Assembly: GCA_015680685.1 (NCBI GenBank)
Contig: MNCI01008287.1
Span: 474-64,473, forward strand
Length of the DNA: 64,000 nt
Source: Gnetum montanum
Taxonomy: Eukaryota > Streptophyta > Gnetopsida > Gnetales > Gnetaceae
Direction of reading: 5' to 3'
Made by a program: the position numbers and the translations under genes. The notes under the pieces were generated by a model. It searched no databases and was not told the origin of the DNA. It saw nothing but the letters and a program-made list of their open reading frames with translations. Shown piece by piece: positions 22,673-32,287 of the stretch. How positions within the stretch are numbered: the first letter of the stretch is position 1; each line of letters begins with the position of its first letter.

Positions 22673-24375
22673 TGAAACATCACTAATTTCGGCCTAACAC
22701 TTTGAAACAAGAATGACTCAAGCCCTTTCAAGCTTTCGAGAGGCAAAATTTGGCTAAGGCATGGAAACCATGCTCAGCTAAATCAAGCCAGCTTGCTTAT
22801 CTCGTCAAGCTGGAAGCTTGCCCATAGCGTGACCTCTCTCGGAGTCTCAAAACTAAGCCAAAATGATCTGATCTACAATGTGCAAGTCATCCTCAGAGCA
22901 CATCCTTGACAACTTCTAGTCCCAACTTCCAAAACATCAGATTTCGACTCAAAATTGCAAGTTTTTGCAAGATTTTACAAGTCACGCTGCATGTCACACT
23001 ACAGCATGACTGCAGCATGACCTACTCAACGTGGTTCCAAACAAGTCACATCCAGGCTCAAATTCCATATTTCAAATCATTGTTAGCATTAGCCACAGCT
23101 AGAAAGCAGTTGCATTCAAGAATCAAAGCTTCAAAATCACAATTTCGAACAAAATACATCATTTTTGAGTCATGTCACACTGCATGTCACACTGTGGTCA
23201 CGCTGTAGCGTGACTCCAGTGTGACCTGCCATAAATAGCTAGAAATAAGGCACCTTCAAGCTCAATTCATCAATCACAGTCAGGCAATCCTTGCTGCAAG
23301 AATCAGGTTTCAAAATAACAAAAATTTGGTGAAAAATTACAAGTTTTTGTTCACTCACACTAAGGTCACATTGCAGCATGAGTGTAGCATGAGTGTCGCA
23401 TGCACACGTCCAAGTCATGTTGAGACAAAATCAACTCACGCTAGAATTTCCTGTTAAGAAAAAACACTCCAAACGACCACGAAACCACTGGAATCAACAT
23501 CCTACAATAGTTAAGTTAGAAATCCAGAAGTTTCAAGTGAGCCAGAGCCAATTTCTCTTATTGTACATCATCCTTTCAATGTAAATTTTCATTTGTGGGC
23601 TTATCGAGCCCTCACGTTCTAAATTGTATGTGCTTCTATGGGCTTGAGTAAGCCACACGTTGTAAGATACAATGCACCTGTTCCAAAATGTAGCTTGCCC
23701 ACACACAGTTGTCCATTAGACACGTGTCACTAGATCTGCTTTCCTCTCATCTCCCAGCCATTGATTCCATTCTTGAATTCCACACCCAAGCCCAACCAAA
23801 CCCTATAAATACCCTGTCAATTCACATAAATGGGGTTGGCAATTTTTGGAGTTGGATGGCTTAGGAAACTCAAACTAGTAATCCTTGGGTGCTCGAGCAC
23901 ACTTGAATCCTGGCATCCAAGTACTTATGACACACATCACATCACATCACCCTGAGGCTCGATGCTTGACCTACCATCCACACATGCAGCTACGCTTTGA
24001 CCGATGCACATCTTTTCTAAGCAATACAATACAGTTCATTTTGCCAGCCATTTATTCTATTTACTCTGTGCTTTACATTCAATTTACATTTGGTTTACAT
24101 TTTATTCATAATATAGTTTCTGCATACGTTTCTGTTTACATTTTATGCACACTGTTTACGTTTTAAGACATCAATTACGATAACCCTAACACAAGTCATA
24201 GTTTATGCTCATGGAAGTCCTTGGTTGATTTGCGTACAGATCATCTAAGGCACTCTACCTTCGTTCCCTTTTCCAGCTTGCCCTCAAGCAAAGTCAGGGT
24301 TAGTTGTGCCTGCCCGATGATCTTTCGGTGTTTGTTTTCCCTTCTAGCCTTACATCGACGATTTAGGTCAGTACA
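22673..24375 (+). mobile_element. 5' LTR of BC, inverted
   Basis: 1703 bp, TGAAACATCAC...GGTCAGTACA. It is colinear with the minus-strand LTR at 11845-13573 but in the opposite orientation. TATAAATA at 23804-23811. It is followed after 5 bp by the primer binding site, which makes it a 5' LTR. Confidence 0.85.
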
Positions 24376-24380
24376 GTAAA

Positions 24381-24401
24381 TTGGCACTAAAAGGAGGGCC
24401 C
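24381..24401 (+). other. Primer binding site of BC (inverted segment)
   Basis: TTGGCACTAAAAGGAGGGCC, five bases after the LTR end. It matches the equivalent sites of A and E. Confidence 0.7.
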
Positions 24402-24403
24402 GA

Positions 24404-25845
24404 CTTGTCTGTTGTCTGTTAAAACGTTGCTACTTGTCGAAATGTTGTACAGACTAAGTACTCAAACTAAGGCTCATCTTGTCCAGTTAACTTATGTACT
24501 CTGTCCCTCTCAGTCTCCTTGTCTGTCACACTGCAGCTACAATTGTCATGTTGTGTCAGTTGCTCATGCTGTAGTTGTCATGCTATTTGTCACACTACGC
24601 AAAAGTAGTTGGTCATGCTGTTTGTCACACTGGTCACGCTACAGTTGTTCATGCTGTTTGTCACGTTGGTCATGCTGCAATTGGTCATACTGTTTGTCAC
24701 GTTGGTCATGCTGTAGTTGGTTATGTTCAACTCGTCTAGCCTAGTCTGCTCATGCTCATTATGGAATCCTCCCAAATTAATCCAATAACACTGTCAATCC
24801 CTAACTTTGGGGCTAAAACCTCAAACCCTATTACCGCTACTGAATCCATAACTGTCATTGAATAGATAAACCCCCAAGGCCCTATGTGTTAGTCATTTAG
24901 GCTATAGGGTAAGGACCCTGATTATGCAAATCTCATGATCGAACAGTATAACTTCATCTATGTTAAGCTCCAAGCTAACTTACCCATTGATCGTGTAGAA
25001 AGGGAACCAAAACAAGACTCTGAACTTATCCACAAAGAAGGTTGTGAATTCATCCCTTCATCATTTGACATAATCACACGCTCTGAACACCATCATAAAC
25101 TCATATCCCAACTTCTCATGGCTAGAAGTCAAGCCCTACAGTTACCTCCAATAGAGCCTCAAGGTGGAGACGAGGAAGATGATTTCGTAGCCCAATCTGA
25201 ACATGGGGATTGCTACCATACCGTTATTCCCCATGCCCATATGAACCCATTGTTTCAAGCTTTCTTGGAAGAGACTATATTTCCACTGCCAGCTTCTCTA
25301 CGGGAAGTACCCACTCCCATTCCTATCTTCTCCAAGTTCAATGCTCAATCTAACACATCCACTTCCATCGTACCATTACAAATACAATCCCAAAAAACTC
25401 CTCCTCAAACTAATGCAGGAACAACTTTTTGACCTCAAGTGATTGGGATGCCATCGGTCATACCTACTTCCACATACATCCATTACATACCTCAAGTGAA
25501 AATCCAACAAGCACCAATGATCACTTCATAACCTGTGACTAGGCAGTGGATCCCACCAGCTATTTAGTAAAACCCATCTACTCACTACAGTGTATCACAT
25601 CCCATGATCTCAGCCCTGAATGTCGTCCCATCGTAACAAACGACAGTTCAACAATCTCTCTTTCCACAAATGATGCCACAATCAAGTCATTACCAACCAT
25701 TGCTAGCCCAAACCGCAAGTCTACCTACCACCCAAGAATGGGCCAACATGAAAAAATGATGCATTCGTTAGTAGAAGAATTAAAGCACCTCAAAACTGTA
25801 AACACCAAGGAAGTCAAAGTACTAGACTTCTATCAAGATGATCCA
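24404..25845 (+). pseudogene. BC gag N-terminal part, inverted and truncated
   Basis: Open at 24935-25432 (YNFIYVKLQANLPIDRVERE and a long Pro/Ser-rich linker) and 25546-25845, ending EVKVLDFYQDDP. It parallels the leader Gag of A (YNFVCAKIHAGLPVDYLDLE) and E. At 25846 the gag reading stops and LTR sequence begins, within a shared ctttcctctcatctc. The rest of gag is at 22540 on the other strand. Confidence 0.75.
24525..24725 (+). repeat. Imperfect repeats in the BC leader
   Basis: ggtcatgctgtttgtcac followed by gttggtcatgctgcaatt recurs four to five times with about 40-bp spacing, between primer binding site and gag start. The phrase resembles the CATGCTGCAG units of the BC U3, so it may be derived from the LTR. 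Confidence 0.7.
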
Positions 25846-26484
25846 CTTTCCTCTCATCTCCCAGCCATTGATTCCATTCTCGAATTCCACACCCAAGCCT
25901 GGCCCAGCCCTATAAATACCCTATCAATTCACATAAATGGGGTTGGCAATTTTTGGAGTTGGACGACTTAGGAAACTAAGACCATCAATCCTTGGGCACT
26001 CAAGCATACTTGAATCCTGGCGTCCAAGTACTTATGACACACATCACATCACATCACCCTGGGGCTCGACGCTTGACCAGCCATCCACATGTGTAGCTAT
26101 GCTTTGACCGGTGCACATCCTTTCTAAGCAATATAATATAGTTCATTTTGCCAGCCATTTATTCTGTTTACTCTGTGCTTTACATTCAGTTTACGTTTGG
26201 TTTACATTTTATTCACAATATAGTTTCTACATGCATTTTTGTTTATATTTTATGCGCACTGTTTACGTTTTAAGACATCAGTTATGATAACCCCAGCGCA
26301 AGCCATAGTTTACGCTCAAGGAAGTCCTTGGTTGATTTGCATGTAGACCATCCAAGGCACTCTGCCTTCATTTCCTTTTTTAGCTTACCCTCAAGCGAAG
26401 GTAGGGTTAGCTGTGCCTACCTGACAATCTTTCAGTGTCTTTTTTTACAATTTCAGCCTTACACCGACAATTTAGGTTAGTACA
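25846..26484 (+). mobile_element. BC LTR fragment, 3' part
   Basis: Matches 23739-24375 of the BC 5' LTR including TATAAATA, and ends GGTTAGTACA. Its left junction with gag lies inside a 15-bp microhomology (ctttcctctcatctc) present both in the LTR and at the gag break. Confidence 0.75.
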
Positions 26485-26865
26485 CCAACTTCCGGAACAC
26501 CAGATTTCGACTTAAAATTGCAAGTTTTTGCAAGATTTCATAGGTCACACTGCATGTCACGTTGCAGCATGACTACAACGTGACCTACTCAAAGTGGTTC
26601 CAAACAAGTCACATCCACACTCAAATTCTAGATTTCAGATCACTCTTGAAACACCACAAAATTTCGAGCTTAGTACTTCTCCAGTAAGAACCGGGCTAGG
26701 TCATGACATTTTCCAGCATGGCTGAAGCTTGAGGGCCCCACAGACAGCTTCAAGCGGAGTCGAACTCAACAAGAAGCAGGTCCTAGGGACCCATAGATGA
26801 CCACGACATCTGCTATCAAACCTAGCAACATTGAAGCTTGAAATACTTAGTTTACACTAAGTATG

Positions 26866-27272
26866 TATTCTCAGCGTATACGTCCAGCGTATACACCCAA
26901 TGCTCACAGTGTATACGCCCAGCGTATGCGCCCCAAATTGCATCCCAAGCATATACGCCCAGCGTACATACTCAGCGTATACGCCCAGCAACGCCCACCG
27001 TAGATGCCTCACATGTACGCTCAACAGGTACTACTAATGTATACGCCTGGCACATAATCCCCGAAGACGGCATGGAAACAGCACTGTAGAGCAAGGTTTG
27101 ATACAAGGCAACAACTCACATGAGCAAAGCAACCATTAGCGTATACGCTCGGCAGACAGCATATACGCCCAGAACATCCAGCAAATACGCCATGCGTATA
27201 CGCCCAGAGTCTACGCCCACCAGATATAGCATATACGCCCAGCATATACGCCCAGCGTATACGCCCAATAGA
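26866..27272 (+). repeat. GCGTATACGC palindromic minisatellite in the U3 of D
   Basis: The 10-bp perfect palindrome GCGTATACGC, usually followed by CCAGC or CCA, recurs many times with near variants (gcatatacgcccag). Spacing is about 14-20 bp in the denser parts, ending about 90 bp upstream of the TATA box. Confidence 0.85.
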
Positions 27273-27362
27273 TGTAACACGTTGTACACTTGTAAATTTT
27301 ATGCTTTCACACCTGGTCAATGTGCCACATGTCGCCCAACCCGAGTCTAACGTCAAAACTTG

Positions 27363-27370
27363 TATAAAAG
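27363..27370 (+). promoter_or_regulatory. TATA box of solo LTR D
   Basis: TATAAAAG followed by a CCCC-containing start region; the position matches the TATAAATA boxes of the other LTRs. A solo LTR can keep promoter activity. Confidence 0.55.
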
Positions 27371-29270
27371 CCCCAATTTTTCACTAGATCGATGTCGGTT
27401 GGCAAATGTTTAGAGAAAACCAAAGAGTAGAGATGCTGAGAACTAGATCAGAGAACCTTGTATGCTGGACAACCCTGTACGCTAAGCATACAGCCTCTAT
27501 GCTATGCCTATAGTGTGAACTAGCCCACAGTCATCCCTGCATCCATCGGGGCTTTTCGTCCACCTTGTGTCAAAGCTACAACTGCGTTAGACCAGTGCAT
27601 TGTAACTCTCATTCTGAAATGCCATTGTTAAATTTTCTTCCTAAAATTTGTTACACTTTGCATTAATTATTGCATGTATTATGTTTACACTCTTTTATGT
27701 TTACGCTCCGTTTGCGTCAATTACGCTGTTTACGCTTTGTTTTACGCATGTTACACCGTTCACGTATAACCCAGCGTATAGCACCCCGGTGTACGTTTCG
27801 GGAAATCCTTGCCTGATCCGCGTGCAGACCACTCAAGGTACTCTACCTTCGTTCATTCTAGCTCACCCTCAGGTGAAGGTCGGGTCTTCTGTGCGTGTCC
27901 AGACATCTCCAAGTCTCTATTTACTTCCAGCCGGAGACCGACGATTTCGGACGGTACAACTCTCAGGGTCAACTATAGCCAGACAGTAGTTGCATTCAAG
28001 AATCAAAGCTTCAAAATCACAATTTTGAACAAAATACATCATTTTCAAGTCATGTCACACTGCATGTCACGCTGTGGTCATGCTGTGGTGTGACACCAGC
28101 GTGACCTGCCATAAATAGCTCGAAACAAGGCACCTTCAGGCTCAATTCGTCAATCACAGTTAGGCAATCCTTACTGCAAGAATCAGGCTTCAAAATAACA
28201 AAAATTTGGTGAAAAATTGCAAGTTTTTGTTCACTCACGCTAAGGTCACACTACAGCATGAGTGTAGCATGAGTGTCGCATGCACACACCCAAGTCACGC
28301 TGAGACAAAATCAACTCACGTTGGAAGTTCCTGTCAAGCAAAAACACTTCAAACGACCACGAAACCACTGGAATCAACATCCTACAATAGTTAAGTTAGA
28401 AATCTAGAAGTTTCAAGTGAGCCATAGCCAATTTCTTTTATTATACATCATCCTTTCAATGTAAATTTTCATTTGTGAGCTTACCGAGCCCTCACATTCT
28501 AAATTGTATGTGCTTCTATGGACTTGAGTAAGCCGCACGTTATAAGATACAATGCACCTGGTCTAGAATGTAGCTTGCCCACACACGTCCAACTCACACA
28601 CAGTTGTCCATCTTACACATGTCACTAGATCTGATTTCCTCTCATCTTCCAGCCATTGATTCCATTCTCAAATTCCGCACCCAAACCCAACCAAACCCTA
28701 TAAATACCCTGTCAATTCACATAAATAGGGTTGGCAATTTTTGGAGTTGGATGACTTAGGAAACTCAAACCAGCAATCCTTGGACGCTCGGGCACACTTG
28801 AATCTTGGCATCCAAGTACTTCTGACACACATCACATCACATCATCCTAGGGCTCGATGCTTGACCTGCCATCCACACGTGCAACTACACTTTGACCGAT
28901 GCACATCTTTTCTAAGCAATACAAGACAGTTCGTTTTGCGAGCCATTTATTTTTTTTACTCTATGCTTTACATTCAGTTTATGTTTGGTTTACGTTTTAT
29001 TCACAATACAATTTCTGCATACGTTTCTATTTACATTTTATGTGCACTGTTTACATTTTAAGACATCAGTTACGATAACCCCAACACAAGCCATAGTTTA
29101 CGCTCGAGGAAGTCCTTGGTTGATTTGTGTGCAGACCATCCAAGGCACTCTGCCTTCGTTCCCTTTTCTAACTTTTTCTCAAGTGAAGGTAGGGTCAGCT
29201 GTGCCTGCCTGACGATCTTTCAATGTTTATTTTCCCTTCTAGCCTTACACCGATGATTTAGGTCAGTACA

Positions 29271-30026
29271 GTCTAGTCGATCAGATAGGGACTTAATTGG
29301 TGTATAATAACCCTTTTGCAAACAATAAAAGAAAATGTGATGTGCACAGTAGTAGAAACGTGCTAAAGTGCATAACGAGATAATGAACACGACTTAATGC
29401 TTAACAATGCCAAATAAATGTTGTGATCAGCCAAAAAAGAGAGTTTGAATAGAAAGATACACCGCCCTGAAAAAAGGTACAGGTATACAAACTATACAAT
29501 AGGCACAGTAGGAGCGAAATCATAGCCTCGGTGGTGTCGGGCTGTGAAATCTGGTGCTCATTGTGATAAACGGTGCCTCCTAGGTTAGTGGTCACAGTAT
29601 ACCATGTGATGTAGTTGTGCCTCTCTATCAGTGTGGTGTGCTCTGGGTCTCGTTCGCCCATGGAGCTAAGTGCCAAAATGCTAAAATGCTAATGCCAAAA
29701 TGGAAATTCCAACTACTTTTACCGGTCCAGAAATTTTAGCTTTCCCCCCTTCTCCTTTCTTTTTTTTTAAAGAGGGCGTAGAGGTATTTATAGGGCTAGG
29801 GTTAGCCCAAAATGCAGATCTAGTGCCACATGGTAGTGTGGTAGGTAACAATGTGTAATAGCAAATAATAGCACGTAACAGTGCGTAACAACGTAGCATA
29901 ACAAGGTGCTACGCTACGCACTGTAGCAAGGTGCTATGCTATGCAGCGTAGCAGCACGTAACAGCGCATAACACTTAGCCATATTTGCAGTTGTGATGTC
30001 GAGACCCAAAATTTTGTGGTGTTTCA
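29271..30026 (-). mobile_element. 5' LTR of element A, main body
   Basis: Matches 5411-6222 of the 3' LTR (same agagtttgaatagaaagat, tatttataggg and gtagcaaggtgctac phrases) and ends at the LTR start, reverse complement TGAAACACCAC at 30026. It lacks the last ~125 bp, which are at 11718-11844 on the far side of BC. TATAAATA at 29785-29792 (minus). Confidence 0.8.
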
Positions 30027-30031
30027 ATATC

Positions 30032-30080
30032 CTTATCCTTGTATTTTGTGCAAGTGGTGTCCAAATGTCATATTATTCTT
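30032..30080 (-). pseudogene. Continuation of the coiled-coil pseudogene beyond element A
   Basis: On the minus strand this reads HLDTTCTKYKDKD and then, once A and one target copy are removed, joins in frame to TNHDIQKYKLLYEAFNKLKA at 5285 and below. The remaining 30081-30210 is AT-rich and non-coding (an intron is possible). Confidence 0.45.
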
Positions 30081-30210
30081 TGGTTATGTTGTTGGTTAGA
30101 TAACCTTTTTAGATTTTTATTTTATATTTATTTATATTTTAATTTTATGTACTATATTAATTATGTATCTTTTTATTTTTAAGCTAATGCACAATAACCC
30201 TATGAATGAG

Positions 30211-30497
30211 TGATGAATCATTAGTTGGTTGGGTTATCTAATAAAAAGTCAACTTTTTGGTTGGCTCTGATATCAAGGCTTTGATAACAAGGCCCCAACA
30301 ACAAGGCTTTGATAACAAGGCCCCAATAATAAAGCCTCGATAACAAGGCCCTAATAATTGGGCCTTGTTGATGTGGCCCTATCAATGCATCATTTCATGT
30401 ATCGACAAGGCCTCATCAACATAGCCTAGCAATAGAATCTATAAATACATGCTCATAGCCATGTTTATGCAATTATTTGGTCAATTGAGTAGCTAAA
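30211..30497 (+). mobile_element. 5' LTR of F, first part
   Basis: Matches 53071 onward. Contains the aaggcc minisatellite and TATAAATA at 30440-30447. It breaks at the insertion point of E (target CTAAA 30493-30497). Confidence 0.8.
30280..30365 (+). repeat. 15-bp minisatellite in the F U3
   Basis: About six units of the type gataacaaggccccaa, varying at one or two bases. A parallel set is at 53150-53235 in the other LTR. Confidence 0.8.
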
Positions 30498-30925
30498 TGG
30501 AACACCATGAAAATTTTGAGGCCTCAACGGTTCAGCAAAATCTTGCGACTCATGCAAGGATTTACTACAAGTCACAGCTCAGCAAGTTCCTTTTTTGGCT
30601 AAAGGTGTGTTACGTCGTACTATGCAGCACATTGTAATAGACTCCAGAGGACAAAATAAGACAAGTGGTGCACAATGGCAAGCCTTTAGCTTCACGAATT
30701 AGCTGTGTTTCAAAAATCTTAATTTTTAGCATATTACGCCATGTTACGCAAAGCAGCATAATGTATCTTTACACAACATAATGCAAGAAGATGGTCCATC
30801 TAATCGCAACAACGGAGATAGAAAAATTCAAGATCTCGATGGTCCAGAAAAATCTCAAGGTTCAAACAAAGATTTGCAGCATGTCACAGATTTCAGCAAG
30901 TCTTCCTTTTTTGACTGAGGGCCTA

Positions 30926-30953
30926 TTACGCTACATTACGTAGTGTAGCGTAA
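30926..30953. repeat. Perfect 10-bp inverted repeat in the E U3
   Basis: Arms TTACGCTACA and TGTAGCGTAA around an 8-bp loop. The 3' LTR copy (47330 region) has substitutions in both arms. Confidence 0.8.
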
Positions 30954-31332
30954 TAAACCCCAAAAAAACTAAACAGAAACAAGGGAAGCACGGTGACAAC
31001 ACTCCAATCTTTTGCAGGTTCGCTATCTTATGCTGAATTATGCTATGCTGCGTAATGTATCATGATGCAGCATAATACAAGCAACAACAGAGATAACAAA
31101 ATTTAGGCATCAGTAGTTCATATGTCACAATACACTCTCTAGTGTATTACAGTGTAACCGTAGAACAGTTCGTTGCCAAAGCTCCAACAAAAGTAGATTA
31201 CGACACATTACACTTCAGAGCATAATGCAGCATAGCGCCGCGAGCTTCAAACATAAACACATCAAGTCAACAACATTCTGTAGGTTCAGGACACACGTCA
31301 TCTAAATTGCATTTTTCTCTTGACCCTAACCT

Positions 31333-31340
31333 TATAAATA
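31333..31340 (+). promoter_or_regulatory. TATA box of the E 5' LTR
   Basis: TATAAATA after an aaccct run, at the same position in both LTR copies (47733-47740 in the 3' one). It is the best candidate promoter for the sense transcript of E. Confidence 0.6.
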
Positions 31341-32032
31341 CTCCAGTTGACAAGGATCAAAAGGTTGGCAAAATTTCTTTCTCGATTGGCAAAATTTTCT
31401 CCTTGAGCAATTCTCTTTCATTGGCAATTGTCGACAACTTTTGGCAAGGATTGACAAGAGAGCAAAAGAGGATCAACGATCGTAGGAACATCGATGGTGA
31501 TTGGAAAAAATATTTGATTAGAAATAGCTAGTTAACAGATATTCTGCTTCGGGTTTGACTCCCTTGCATCCAGATTAGCTAGAACAAGGTAGATCGACCT
31601 TTGCTTGTTTTATCTTTAAATAGTTTTCTTATTGTTGGCACGTGCTTCGTCTAAACCGAAGTCTGCCTATAATCATTGTATCCAACATACTTTGTTTATA
31701 AGTTAAATCCCATATCTCGGGATTGCACACTCTCTAAATCTGATTTCCTGCATCCTATCTATATAGATCTTGCAATCGCTTTTAATCGTTTACATCGCTT
31801 TCAATTACCTTTGAGATTAACAATATTATATCTCCTCATCAAAATTGTTATTTTTCCATCTAATTATTACAAAATTTTACTAATTAAGTAAGTCCCTGTC
31901 TAATCGAAAAGACCATTGAAGGCACCTAAGATTCATCTTCTCTAGCATGGCCCTCGCACGGATCCGAGGTTGGAACTGTGTACATGGAACTCCGCTCGGT
32001 ATTTCCAGCAACTAACGTTTTCCGTCGTTACA

Positions 32033-32057
32033 TTTTTCTAGCGCTAGAAGGAGGGCC
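32033..32057 (+). other. Primer binding site of E
   Basis: TTTTT then CTAGCGCTAGAAGGAGGGCC right after the 5' LTR end, matching A and BC at the same position. Confidence 0.7.
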
Positions 32058-32287
32058 TGAACCTCTGATTCGTACTTTACAGGTAATCCTGTAAGATGTC
32101 TATACCCATTGTCGATTAACATAAACATAATACCTTCGTGGTTGTCTACGACATTGTGTGGTGCAGATCGGTCGCTCCAACGATTGCATTGGAATCCTAC
32201 AGGTTAGAAAGCCCAATTATTGCCTTAGTTTGCCTTTGCCCTTGCGATCCTTATCCTTATCGTCATTACCCTCGAACCATGTAGAGA

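Larger units (their letters stand above)
26647..27958 (+). mobile_element. Solo LTR D of a separate TGAAACACC family
   Basis: 1312 bp, TGAAACACCAC...GGACGGTACA, flanked by perfect 5-bp duplications ACTCT (26642-26646 and 27959-27963). Removing it and one duplication restores the BC LTR sequence 'gatcactct-agggtca' seen at 13150-13175. It has its own TATAAAAG box (27363-27370), an end similar to the BC LTR (gaccgacgattt) and a U3 full of GCGTATACGC palindromes. No internal region is present, so this is the product of LTR-LTR recombination. It is younger than the LTR it sits in. Confidence 0.9.
11845..29270 (-). mobile_element. BC complex: rearranged autonomous-type Tat-like retrotransposon inside the 5' LTR of A
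   Basis: Left edge: a 3' LTR in minus orientation (11845-13573), then gag-pro-pol on the minus strand up to about 22540. From 22673 the orientation flips: a complete 5' LTR (22673-24375), primer binding site and gag start read on the plus strand and stop at 25846, at the same Gag codon region (FYQDDP) where the minus-strand gag begins at 22540. Two more plus-strand LTR pieces follow (25846-26484 and 26485-29270). The simplest reading is one element whose 5' end was inverted and then recombined with further LTR copies. Two separate elements in opposite orientation remain possible. Confidence 0.65.
26485..29270 (+). mobile_element. BC LTR copy lacking its first 248 bp, interrupted by solo LTR D
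   Basis: 26485-26646 matches the LTR from 22921 onward. The match resumes at 27964 after the solo LTR and runs to GGTCAGTACA at 29270. It follows directly on another LTR fragment that ends at 26484. At 29270 it abuts the 5' LTR body of A. Confidence 0.75.
5291..30026 (-). mobile_element. Element A: Tat-like Ty3/gypsy retrotransposon, gag-protease only, with nested insert
   Basis: Outer LTR ends are TGAAACACC (rev. comp. at 30026) and TGTCGCTACA (at 5291). The 3' LTR is 5291-6222. The 5' LTR consists of 29271-30026 plus 11718-11844, separated by the BC complex (11845-29270). The internal region (6223-11717) encodes Gag and a protease region but no reverse transcriptase, RNase H or integrase, so A is a non-autonomous derivative that would depend on enzymes from relatives. 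Near-identical 5-bp target duplications flank the outer ends. Gag resembles the Tat clade (WYRALP motif, related to the frames in BC and E). Confidence 0.75.
30498..32032 (+). mobile_element. 5' LTR of E
   Basis: 1535 bp, TGGAACACC...CGTCGTTACA (the start is TGG where the 3' copy has TGA). TATAAATA at 31333-31340. The U3 holds repeated ttacg/cgtaa phrases and a perfect stem: TTACGCTACA at 30926-30935 with TGTAGCGTAA at 30944-30953. Confidence 0.9.

Noticed and set aside
26838-27356. Open frames in both strands over the GCGTATACGC repeats
   Set aside because: Palindromic repeats without stops give open frames on both strands; they lie in the U3 of an LTR.
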